DNA of 15,351 nucleotides from Pseudomonadota bacterium (GTDB lineage: Bacteria > Myxococcota > Polyangia > Polyangiales > Polyangiaceae), in contig JAEZYO010000651.1 in assembly GCA_023419055.1 (NCBI GenBank), forward strand, positions 1 to 15,351, given 5' to 3'. The first letter of the stretch is position 1; the number at the start of each line of letters is the position of its first letter. A program made the position numbers and the translations under genes. The notes under the pieces were generated by a model. It was not told where the DNA came from. It did no database searches and saw only the letters and a list, made by a program, of their open reading frames with translations. Shown piece by piece: positions 7,245 through 14,114 of this stretch.

Positions 7245-10200
7245 CTACTGGATGCCGTACTCGCGCAGCCGTCGATAGAAGGTGCGGCGCGGGATCCCGC
7301 TGAGCTCCGCCGCCTTGACTCGGTTCCAGTTGCAGGCGCGCAGCGCCTCGATGATGCGCTCGCGCTCGTCGCGTCGGTGTTCGGAGACGGTGCCCTTGCG
7401 TTTGGGCTGCGGGCGCGCACCGCGCGGAGCGAGCGCTTCCGCGCGACGCTCGGGTGTCGCTTCGGGGGCGCCCTCCTCGGCTCCGAGATCCCACGCGTCC
7501 GGTAGCTCGAAATCTTCGGCCAGAAGCTCCGGCTCTTCGCTCATCACCCAGCCGTTCAGGAGCACGTTCTCGAGCTGCCGCACGTTGCCGGGCCAGTCGT
7601 AGTCCGAGAGCCGGCGCAGCGCGTCTCGTGAGACCGCGCGCTTCTCGCGCTTGTAACGAGCCGCGAAGATGCCGAGGAAGAAGTCGACGAGCTGCGGGAT
7701 GTCGTCGCGCCGCTCCCGGAGTGGAGGGATGTGCACCTCGACGACGTGGATCCGGTAATAAAGGTCCTCGCGGAAGCGCCCGTCCTTCACCATCTCCGCG
7801 AGGTCGCGGTTGGTGGCGAAGATCAAGCGCACGTCCACGGCTTCCTCGTGGGTGCCGCCGACGGGGCGCACCTTGCGCTCCTGGAGCACGCGCAGGAGGC
7901 CCGCCTGCATCTTGGTCGGCATCTCCCCGATCTCGTCCAGCAAGATCGTGCCCCCGTCACAGTCGCGGAACAGGCCCTTTCGCTCGCGATCGGCCCCGGT
8001 GAAGGCCCCGCGCACGTGGCCGAAGAGCTCGCTCTCGAGCAGGTTCTCCGGAATGGCGCCGCAGTTGACGCCGAGCATCTTGGCCTTGTTGCGCGCCGAG
8101 GCCTGGTGGATCGCGCGCGCCACCATCTCCTTGCCGGTGCCGCTCTCACCCGTGATGAGCACGGGGACGTCCGTCTCCTTGATGCGATCGATGAGCGCGT
8201 ACACGCGGCGCATCGCAGCGCTGGTCCCGACGAGCCCGTGATAGCCGAAGTGACCGTACAGGGTCTCGCGCGCGTCCTTCAGCTTCTGTCGCGTGCGCTT
8301 GAGCTGCTCGGTGCGGTCGCCGAGAAGCTCGCGCAAGCGTTGCTGCGCCTCTTCCAAGCTACGGTTCGCCTCCGCGAGCTCGTCGGCCCGGCGCTGGTTC
8401 TCCGAGATCAGCCGCGCGTTCTCGAGCGCGATGGCGACCTGATCGGCGAACGCCTGGAGCGTCGGCACCTCCCGCTCGAAATGGGCGCCGCGCCGGGCGC
8501 GCGTCTCGACGTAGAGCGCACCGATCGCCTTCCCCGAAGGGGAACGGATCGGGACGCACGCCACCGACTCGAGCATCATCTGATGAACGGAGGCGAAGCT
8601 CTTGATGTCGTCGTTGCCACGCGCGTCGACGGCCACTACCGGGTTGCCGCTCTCGATCACCTGCCGCGCGATGGAGCGCGAGAAGTCCGCGTGCGCCTCG
8701 TCGCCCTCACGCGTCCGCGACGTGTAGACCTCGAGCTCGCCGTCGGCTTCCTCGAGCAGGACGAAGCCGCGCTCCGCCCGCGCGAGCTCGACGGCGTAGT
8801 CCGTGACGCGCGCGGTGAGGCGGCCCACGTCGAGCTCGAACGTGAGCTCGCTGTTCACTTCGAGGATCCGCGAGAGCTTCTGCTCGAGCGGCGTCGCGCT
8901 CATCTGCGAGACCGAGCTCGCGCCTGAGCGGATGGTGGGCGACTGCGAGATCCCGGAGGCGAGCTGCGGCCGGATCGGCGCGTTCCAGGGCGAAAACTCG
9001 GTCGCCGCCACGCCGATGGCCGGTGGCATCAAGGCGCGGAGCTGCCGGCGCCGCGGATCGTTCCAGTAGACCTCGCGCAGATCGCGCGGCAAGCGCGCCC
9101 CGATCTCTTCGAGGACGCCGAGCGCCTCCTCGCGATCGCGGCGCGCCATGAACGGCTGCCCCGCGGCTTCGACCAGGTTCGCTCGAAGCTCGAGCGCCCG
9201 CCAAACCCACTCGCGCTGCCCCGTCTCGCGCGCCGCCCTGAGCGCGTCGTCGAGCCCGCGCCGCGCCTCGGCGTCGTCGTGGGACAGCTCGGCCACGCGC
9301 GCGTTCGCGAGCAGCAAGAGGGGCTTGTGGGAGGACGTGTCGCGCAGCTCCGCTCGCGCCACGTTGAGGCGCTGACGGATCCCGTCGAGATCCGGGTGAG
9401 CGGCCCGCGCCGCCACGAGCACGGCCTCGAGCCGCGCCTCGGCCGCGTCCACGCCGCGCCCGAGCGCTTCGTACGCCGCGGCGCAGACGTCGTAGAGCCT
9501 CACCGCCTCGTCGCTCTGGCCCTGGCGGGCCGCGAGCTCCGCCGAGAGGCCCGAGAGCTGCGCGCGCATCACGGCAGGCAGCTCGGCGCGCCCCTCCTCG
9601 AGCGCCTCGATGCTCGCGGCGGCGCGCGCGAGGCGTCCGAGGTAGAGATCGGTGTTTGCCAGATTCAAGAGCGCCTGACGCGCGGTGAGCCTGCGCCCGG
9701 AGCGCCGCCCCATGTCGACCGCCGCCTCGAAGCGCTCGATGGCGCCCGCGATGTCGCCCTTGATCTTCAAGAGCCCGGCCAAGTTGAGCAGCACGCTCCC
9801 GAGCATGCCGGCGTCGCTCGCTCGCTCCGCGGCGAGGATCGCGCGCTGGTAGACGGCCCCCGCCTCGTCGTTGCGCTCGGCGCGCTGGAGCGCGAGACCG
9901 AGCGACGCCAGGCCGAGCGCCTCGAGCCGCGGCTGGGCGAGCGAGACGGAGAGCTCGACCGAGCGCTCGAGCTCGGGGATCGCTTCGTCGGTGCGACCGA
10001 CCAGGGACAGCGCGAGCCCGCGATACGCAGACGCTTCGGCCGCGAGCGCGCTCTCGGCGGTCGCGAGCGGCGCGAGCAGGTCGAGCGCCTTCGCGTACTC
10101 ACCCACACCGACGTTGGCGCGCGCGACGTAGAGCGCGTGCTGCTTTTGCTCGAGCTCGGTCGCCGCCGGCAGCGCGTCGCGAGCCTGCTCGAGGCGGGCG

Positions 10201-11708
10201 AGCGCCGAACCCGACTCCCCGAGCGCGAGGTGGAGCCGCGCGGAAGCGACCGCGAGCGCGACCTCGCGCGACGGGTCACCGCTCTCCGCCGCGGCGAGCG
10301 CGGCCTTGGCGTCCGTGAAGCGACCGTGATCGAGGAAGTAGACGGCGCGCTCGAGCGGGTCCTCGGGGAGGGTCGACCGCACGTCGGCGCCGCTGAGCTT
10401 GCGCTCGACGTCGGCCGTGGACGCGACGGCGTCGCTCGCGATGAGTCGCACGAGGCGGCGAAGCTCACCAGGGCGGCGCCCCGACAGCTCGAGCACCCGT
10501 GAAAGCAAGCGCTCGGTGAGCGACGGGATGGCGCGGCGCACGAGCTCGCGCGCAGCGCGCTCGTCGAGCGGCGGCACTTCGAAGCGGCGCGTCACCTCAC
10601 CGAAGCGAGCGCCGCCGACGAGCACGAGCCTCGCCCCCTCGGCGCGCGCCTTCTCGAGCAGCGCGAAGCTGTCCGCGTCGAGCGCGTCCGCGTCGTCGAC
10701 CAGGACGAGCAGCCCCGCGCGATCGTGCCCCTCGAGCTCCGCGCTCACGAGCAGCGGCGTGGCGGCGTCATCGACGTAGGCGAGCGGGTGCCCCTGCACT
10801 CCGAGCGACCACGCCAGGCGCCGGAGCAGCGCGCTCCGCCCGGACGACGGCGGTCCCTCGATGCGCAAGAGCCCGCCCGGGCCGATCGAGAGCGCACTAT
10901 CGAGGAGCTGCGCCGCGGTGCCGTCGGTTCCCACGACGGGCCAAACCACGTCGCTTTCGCTCTCGGGCGCCGGGGCCGCGAGGCCGGCCGCACGCCTGAG
11001 CGCGCTCGCGAACTCGTCGACGGACGGATAACGCTCGTCGGGCGCTTCCGCGGTCGCGCGGCTCGCAACGTGCAGGAGCTCTCGAGCGCCTGGCGGGGCC
11101 GGTCGGGTGCGAGTCGAGGCGAGCGCCTCGTCGAGCGCCACGCCGAGCGCGTAAACCTCCGCGCGCACGGTGAGCGGCGCGCCTTGAAAGAGCTCGGGCG
11201 CTGCGTAGCGCGGCGTGAGCCCCTCGGCGGGAGCTCCGCCTTCGCGCCAGGGCGCCGCGAGCCCCAGATCCACGAAGGTCGTGCGCCCGCCGGCTTCGAC
11301 GATGATATTCGCAGGCTTCACGTCGCCGTGCAGGAGGCCGGCGCGATGCAGCACCGTGAGCTGCTCCGCCGCGCGCGCGAGCGACTCGAGCAGTCGTTCG
11401 AGCTCCGCCCCTCCGGAGATCAGCTGATCGAGGCTCTCGCCCTCGACCAGCTCTCTCAGCATGTAGGGGCGCCCCTGCTGCGGCAGCACACCGAAGCGCA
11501 CGACGCGCGGCACTCCGAGCCCTTCGAGGCCGGAGAGCGAGGTGGCCTCGCGCACGAGCGCCGCCATCTCGCGATCGCTCGCCTCCAAAGCCAGGAGCTT
11601 CAGCGCGTACTTGCGCCGCGTGTAGCGGTCCCGCACCGCCCACACTTCGCCCCCGCCGCCTTTCCCCAGGCGCGCGAGCGGCTCGTATCGAGAAGGGAGC
11701 TCGCTCAC
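7245..11708 (-). CDS. Ser/Thr kinase-NTPase-TPR-GAF-sigma54 AAA+-Fis fusion regulator
   Basis: A continuous 1487-residue protein starts at GTG 11708 and ends at TAG 7245. Domains in order are as follows. A protein kinase (about 8-240) has Gly-rich loop GKGGGGEV at 15-22, Lys37, HGDVKPAN at 127-134 (Asp129 catalytic), DLG at 147-149 in place of DFG, and APE at 170-172. A P-loop NTPase-like segment (about 255-430) has GPPSSGRS at 285-292 (Arg291 where Lys is usual) and an LLVLVDDAD Walker B ending near 340. A TPR/alpha-helical region covers about 450-900. A GAF domain (about 940-1098) is followed by a coiled coil (about 1100-1150). The sigma-54 AAA+ domain has GESGTGKE 1187-1194, GAFTGA 1234-1239 and GTILLDE 1253-1259. 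A Fis-type HTH occupies about 1449-1487. Every module needed to phosphorylate a protein, sense a ligand, activate RpoN and bind DNA lies in one chain. It follows the outer-membrane protein gene by 4 nt. No transmembrane segment is evident, so it is probably cytoplasmic. No ideal SD is seen before the GTG, which suggests coupled translation. Confidence 0.93.
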   Translation of the reverse strand: MSELPSRYEPLARLGKGGGGEVWAVRDRYTRRKYALKLLALEASDREMAALVREATSLSGLEGLGVPRVVRFGVLPQQGRPYMLRELVEGESLDQLISGGAELERLLESLARAAEQLTVLHRAGLLHGDVKPANIIVEAGGRTTFVDLGLAAPWREGGAPAEGLTPRYAAPELFQGAPLTVRAEVYALGVALDEALASTRTRPAPPGARELLHVASRATAEAPDERYPSVDEFASALRRAAGLAAPAPESESDVVWPVVGTDGTAAQLLDSALSIGPGGLLRIEGPPSSGRSALLRRLAWSLGVQGHPLAYVDDAATPLLVSAELEGHDRAGLLVLVDDADALDADSFALLEKARAEGARLVLVGGARFGEVTRRFEVPPLDERAARELVRRAIPSLTERLLSRVLELSGRRPGELRRLVRLIASDAVASTADVERKLSGADVRSTLPEDPLERAVYFLDHGRFTDAKAALAAAESGDPSREVALAVASARLHLALGESGSALARLEQARDALPAATELEQKQHALYVARANVGVGEYAKALDLLAPLATAESALAAEASAYRGLALSLVGRTDEAIPELERSVELSVSLAQPRLEALGLASLGLALQRAERNDEAGAVYQRAILAAERASDAGMLGSVLLNLAGLLKIKGDIAGAIERFEAAVDMGRRSGRRLTARQALLNLANTDLYLGRLARAAASIEALEEGRAELPAVMRAQLSGLSAELAARQGQSDEAVRLYDVCAAAYEALGRGVDAAEARLEAVLVAARAAHPDLDGIRQRLNVARAELRDTSSHKPLLLLANARVAELSHDDAEARRGLDDALRAARETGQREWVWRALELRANLVEAAGQPFMARRDREEALGVLEEIGARLPRDLREVYWNDPRRRQLRALMPPAIGVAATEFSPWNAPIRPQLASGISQSPTIRSGASSVSQMSATPLEQKLSRILEVNSELTFELDVGRLTARVTDYAVELARAERGFVLLEEADGELEVYTSRTREGDEAHADFSRSIARQVIESGNPVVAVDARGNDDIKSFASVHQMMLESVACVPIRSPSGKAIGALYVETRARRGAHFEREVPTLQAFADQVAIALENARLISENQRRADELAEANRSLEEAQQRLRELLGDRTEQLKRTRQKLKDARETLYGHFGYHGLVGTSAAMRRVYALIDRIKETDVPVLITGESGTGKEMVARAIHQASARNKAKMLGVNCGAIPENLLESELFGHVRGAFTGADRERKGLFRDCDGGTILLDEIGEMPTKMQAGLLRVLQERKVRPVGGTHEEAVDVRLIFATNRDLAEMVKDGRFREDLYYRIHVVEVHIPPLRERRDDIPQLVDFFLGIFAARYKREKRAVSRDALRRLSDYDWPGNVRQLENVLLNGWVMSEEPELLAEDFELPDAWDLGAEEGAPEATPERRAEALAPRGARPQPKRKGTVSEHRRDERERIIEALRACNWNRVKAAELSGIPRRTFYRRLREYGIQ

Positions 11709-11712
11709 GCGC

Positions 11713-12582
11713 TCAGAGGCCGTAGTCGGCGCCTACACCGAAGAAGAACTGACCGAGGCCGATCCCCACATCGAGGCGGCCGACGAAGTTCCGGTGCGGC
11801 TTGTAACGAAGGCCGGTCTGGAACGCGAGCCACGGCATGATGATGGGCTTCGAGCCGCCGTCCGCCCAGCTCGGCTCCGAGTAGTTGTTGTAGTGATCGT
11901 TGTCGCCCGTGCAGTACTGCGGGTTCGGATTCCCGACGGCGACGCACGGCGAGTAGCCGCCCGGGCCGTTCGGATCGGGGTAGGCCTGCTCCCGGATGAG
12001 ATCGCCCCAGACGAAGCCGAAGCCGGCTCCGATGCCGTAGTTCACCGCGACCTCGGGGCTGAAATCGTGGCTCCAGAGGAAATCGGCCGTGAGGTAGAGC
12101 ACCTTGATGTTGCTCTCCACGATCTCCCACGCGTCCTCCGGATCGCTCGACGACTTGATCGGCGTCGGATCCATGCCGTAACCCGTGTAGGTGACAGCGA
12201 AGTTGTATTCGAAGTTGTCCTTGCGAATCGCAAACTCGGGCCCGAACGAGTTCGCGTACACGGTGGTCCCGCCGTCGGCGCCGAACACGCCGAACATGAA
12301 CTTCGGGACGATGATCCCGCGATAGCGCAGGCCCACGAACATGTAGCTCTTGCCCTCGCGCTCGATCGGCGAGCTGAGCTCGTCGGCTTCCGCGGCCGCA
12401 GCGTTGGCGACCGCCGCGTCGCTCTCCCCTTCGGGCTTGTCCTCGGTATCCGAGTCCGTGGCGACAGTGTCTGTCGTTTCCTCACCCGCGGCGGCCTCGG
12501 AGTCCTCCGCAGCGGTTGCAGGGTGAACGTAAGCAAGGCCAGAGAAGATAACCGCTGCCGGTAAGAGGAAACGTGCGCGCAT
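11713..12582 (-). CDS. Secreted probable outer-membrane beta-barrel protein
   Basis: The predicted product has 289 residues. The frame is open upstream to 12771, but ATG 12582 is preferred. It gives a Sec signal peptide (MRARFLLPAAVIFSGLAYVH, cleavage near residue 24-25 after PATA/A) and has GGAAGG (12593-12598 on the plus strand) 10 nt upstream. A Glu/Asp/Thr/Ala-rich disordered segment covers about residues 26-70. The rest (about 78-289) alternates aromatic and glycine residues in amphipathic strands (MFVGLRYRG, FEYNFAVTYTGYG, VAVNYGIGAGFGFVWG, AFQTGLRY, VGRLDVGIGLG), as in small outer-membrane barrels. A Cys213/Cys224 pair lies in a Pro/Asn/Gly-rich presumed loop and could form a disulfide. 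I do not recognise a specific family. It ends 4 nt before the kinase-sigma54 regulator, so the two are probably cotranscribed; this could supply an envelope signal to that regulator, or be unrelated cargo. Confidence 0.72.
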   Translation of the reverse strand: MRARFLLPAAVIFSGLAYVHPATAAEDSEAAAGEETTDTVATDSDTEDKPEGESDAAVANAAAAEADELSSPIEREGKSYMFVGLRYRGIIVPKFMFGVFGADGGTTVYANSFGPEFAIRKDNFEYNFAVTYTGYGMDPTPIKSSSDPEDAWEIVESNIKVLYLTADFLWSHDFSPEVAVNYGIGAGFGFVWGDLIREQAYPDPNGPGGYSPCVAVGNPNPQYCTGDNDHYNNYSEPSWADGGSKPIIMPWLAFQTGLRYKPHRNFVGRLDVGIGLGQFFFGVGADYGL

Positions 12583-12971
12583 GACCCGAAGACCTTCCGT
12601 AAGAACCCCCGAGATGGCGGGGGCGAGAACCGGGCCGGATAGTGCCATGGCACAGTGCCACCAGGCAAAGTGAACGTGAAATCGGCCAGAGTCTGGAGGG
12701 GTGATGGCACAGTCCACCGCCGTTCGACTCGAGCTGACAACACCCTGGCTGGAATCGCCAGACCTCAGCACTCAGGTGCAGTAGCGAAAATGAAGGTCGT
12801 GGCTCCGCGCTCCGTCTCACTCATGGTTCTCGGGCAGAGACGAAAGCCGTCGCGTCGAGAGGAAACTCCCGAGGTAGACCGAGGAAAGCGCATGTAAGAG
12901 GGTGCACTCCCGATTTCGAGGTGCCCGTCTGAATGTCGTTCGCTCTTCGGCACGACCTATGCTGGAGTTGA
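12583..12971 (-). other. 389-nt divergent intergenic region with repeats, no supported gene
   Basis: This stretch separates the minus-strand outer-membrane protein gene from the plus-strand TPR lipoprotein gene and should hold both promoters. It contains the palindromic GTGCCA/TGGCAC cluster at 12642-12718, listed separately. A CCCCCG/CGGGGG inverted repeat lies at 12606-12623 with a 6-nt loop, which would form a hairpin in the 5' leader of the outer-membrane protein mRNA, about 24 nt before its start. A TATGCT -10-like hexamer at 12958-12963 sits just before the lipoprotein gene without a clear -35. Short open frames here (for example 12655-12897) have basic, low-information translations and no signal peptide or domain. 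Confidence 0.6.
12642..12718. promoter_or_regulatory. Palindromic GTGCCA/TGGCAC operator-like cluster
   Basis: A perfect 12-bp palindrome GTGCCATGGCAC lies at 12642-12653, and it overlaps a second palindrome TGGCACAGTGCCA at 12648-12660. A near-direct repeat is also present: ATGGCACAGTGCCACC at 12647-12662 and ATGGCACAGT-CCACC at 12704-12718, 57 bp start to start, with one base missing in the second. The sites lie 60-136 nt upstream of the outer-membrane protein start on the minus strand. TGGCAC resembles the -24 half of an RpoN promoter, but no TTGC-like -12 box follows at the right spacing on either strand. A repressor or activator binding site is the more likely reading. No protein can be assigned. 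Confidence 0.4.
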
Positions 12972-13463
12972 GTGCAGATGCTGCACTACCTCCGCCCTTT
13001 GCTCTTGGCGTCCCTGCTCGGGGTCGGAGCTTGCGGGGGTCACTACGTGACTCGTGGCGCTGACCTGTTCGAGGACGGCCGTTACGTCGAGGCGGCCGAG
13101 GTCTTCGAGCGCACCCAGCACCGTCTCGCGGCCTCCACCCCGGACGAGCAAGCTCGCTACGGCCTCTACCGCGGTGCCACCCTGTTCGTACTGGGTGACT
13201 TCGCCCATGCCGAGTCCTGGTTGAGCTACGCCTCCGAGGTCGAACGCGCTCACCCGGGCGCGCTCGATGACGACGAGCGGAAGTACCTCGAACGCGTGCG
13301 CCTCGCCGTCGACGCGCGTTACCGCGGGCTCCCGAAGAACTCGGAGACCGCCGTCGCCGCGTCCCAGCCTGCGCCGACACCCGACGCCGGCGAACCCTCC
13401 GCGGTCGCTCCGGCACCGACCGAATCGAGACCGGTTCAGCAACGGTCTCTGATCGGGCCCTGA
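12972..13463 (+). CDS. Small TPR-like lipoprotein
   Basis: The product has 163 residues from GTG 12972; ATG 12978 two codons later is an alternative. GGAG at 12964-12967 is spaced 4 nt from the GTG and 10 nt from the ATG, so the ATG fits a ribosome site slightly better. MQMLHYLRPLLLASLLGVGAC is a lipoprotein signal with the acceptor Cys21. The mature part starts with a TPR-like helix pair (GADLFEDGRYVEAAEVFE, then ARYGLYRGATLFVLGDFAHA and AESWLSYASEVE), as in proteins that bind other envelope proteins. From about residue 120 it is a Pro/Ala/Ser/Thr-rich tail, probably disordered. The family is not recognised, and no enzymatic motif is seen. It stands alone on its strand, divergent from the outer-membrane protein and convergent with the lipoprotein at 13575-14114. 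Confidence 0.75.
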   Translation: MQMLHYLRPLLLASLLGVGACGGHYVTRGADLFEDGRYVEAAEVFERTQHRLAASTPDEQARYGLYRGATLFVLGDFAHAESWLSYASEVERAHPGALDDDERKYLERVRLAVDARYRGLPKNSETAVAASQPAPTPDAGEPSAVAPAPTESRPVQQRSLIGP

Positions 13464-13515
13464 GCCTTCGTCATTCGCTCGCGCTAACAGTACCCGCGCG
13501 GGTCACGTCGAAGGT

Positions 13516-13532
13516 GAAGCTGCGCTTCTTTT
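13516..13532 (+). terminator. Weak rho-independent terminator candidate after the TPR-like lipoprotein gene
   Basis: GAAGC (13516-13520), loop TGC, GCTTC (13524-13528), followed by TTTT (13529-13532), makes a 5-bp stem with a short T tract 53 nt after the lipoprotein stop codon. The stem is short for a GC-rich genome. A separate self-complementary ACCCGCGCGGGT at 13492-13503 could add structure but lacks a T tract. Confidence 0.35.
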
Positions 13533-13546
13533 CGAACGCGCCCGAC

Positions 13547-13592
13547 GAACGTCAGGGTTCGGTCGGTGTGAACGTCAGGGTTCGGTCGGTGT
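13547..13592. repeat. Two tandem copies of a 23-bp unit spanning a stop codon
   Basis: Bases 13547-13569 and 13570-13592 are identical copies of a 23-bp unit (begins GAACGTCAGGG, ends GGTCGGTGT). Read on the minus strand, the right-hand copy encodes the last residues (TPTEP) and TGA of the lipoprotein at 13575-14114. The left-hand copy repeats that end beyond the stop. The pattern is a recent slippage or duplication of the gene's 3' end that leaves the protein unchanged. Confidence 0.9.
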
Positions 13593-14114
13593 GAGGTCGA
13601 GGGGGTTCGAAGGCGAGCCTGTGTGCACGGCGCCGTCGCCGATCCAGTACATGTACGGGTTCGCGCAGGCGCCGTCGAGCAAGGCGTCGAAGCGCAGCAG
13701 CCCGCCCGGCGTAGCGTCGAACGTGACCCCGTCGAAGTCCGAACCCGTCAGCCAGCTCAAGTGGAGCGCGCCGTCCAATTCACGAGCCAGCGCGTCGCCA
13801 GCCTCGAGATCTTCGCCCGTGAAGTCGGACAAGGTGTCGCCCTCCTCGGGCCAGATGAGGATGTCCCACGCGCAGTCGTACCCGCTCTTCAGGGTGTCGC
13901 AGCTGGTACGCACGTGCCACTCGCCGTCGCCGAGGTACTCCATCAAGAGACCGACCCCCTGCCCGGCATCGAGCTCGAGCTCTGCCCCGGTGTCGATCAG
14001 CGCTTCTCGCGGCTCGCCGCAAGCGTAGCTGTCATAAGGGCCCTGACTGCTCTCGCCGCCGTAGCCGCAACCCACCACGAGCCACGCGAGCACCACCGAC
14101 GCCTGTCGCTTCAT
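13575..14114 (-). CDS. Four-cysteine hypothetical lipoprotein
   Basis: The 179-residue product starts at ATG 14114, directly after the TGA (14115-14117) of the upstream DUF6600-like gene, so the two are probably translated in tandem. MKRQASVVLAWLVVGC is a clean lipoprotein signal with Cys16 as lipid acceptor. The mature domain is acidic, with four cysteines (32, 72, 81, 150) that could form two disulfides after export, and aromatic segments such as EWHVRTSCDT and NPYMYWIGDG that suggest a small beta-rich fold. No family is recognised and no catalytic motif is seen. Its last codons and stop lie inside a 23-bp tandem repeat. Function unknown; small secreted lipoproteins with paired cysteines are common in myxobacteria. 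Confidence 0.75.
   Translation of the reverse strand: MKRQASVVLAWLVVGCGYGGESSQGPYDSYACGEPREALIDTGAELELDAGQGVGLLMEYLGDGEWHVRTSCDTLKSGYDCAWDILIWPEEGDTLSDFTGEDLEAGDALARELDGALHLSWLTGSDFDGVTFDATPGGLLRFDALLDGACANPYMYWIGDGAVHTGSPSNPLDLTPTEP

Noticed and set aside
6014..7303. A plus-strand frame overlapping the second HEAT gene, the peroxiredoxin and the convergent junction
   Set aside because: It crosses two supported genes in another frame, and its Arg/Ala/Gly-rich translation has no domain.
7731..11840. Several long plus-strand open frames (7731-8927, 9279-10502, 10725-11840) opposite the kinase-sigma54 gene
   Set aside because: They are antisense shadows of a gene with clear domains along its whole length. 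The translations are Arg/Glu/Leu/Ala-rich with no recognisable family.
12642..12720. TGGCAC hexamers as RpoN -24 promoter elements
   Set aside because: No TTGC-like -12 box occurs five bases downstream of any copy on either strand, so a sigma-54 promoter is not supported here.
12745..12761. CTGGC/GCCAG inverted repeat as a terminator
   Set aside because: A 5-bp stem with a 7-nt loop and no T tract on either strand.
12583..12771. Upstream in-frame extension of the outer-membrane protein gene
   Set aside because: It would put 63 residues in front of a clean signal peptide and cover the operator-like repeats. ATG 12582 has its own GGAAGG ribosome site.
12655..12897. A short plus-strand frame (80 codons) in the divergent intergenic region
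   Set aside because: No ribosome site, signal peptide or domain, and it runs through the palindromic repeat. More likely a chance open frame.
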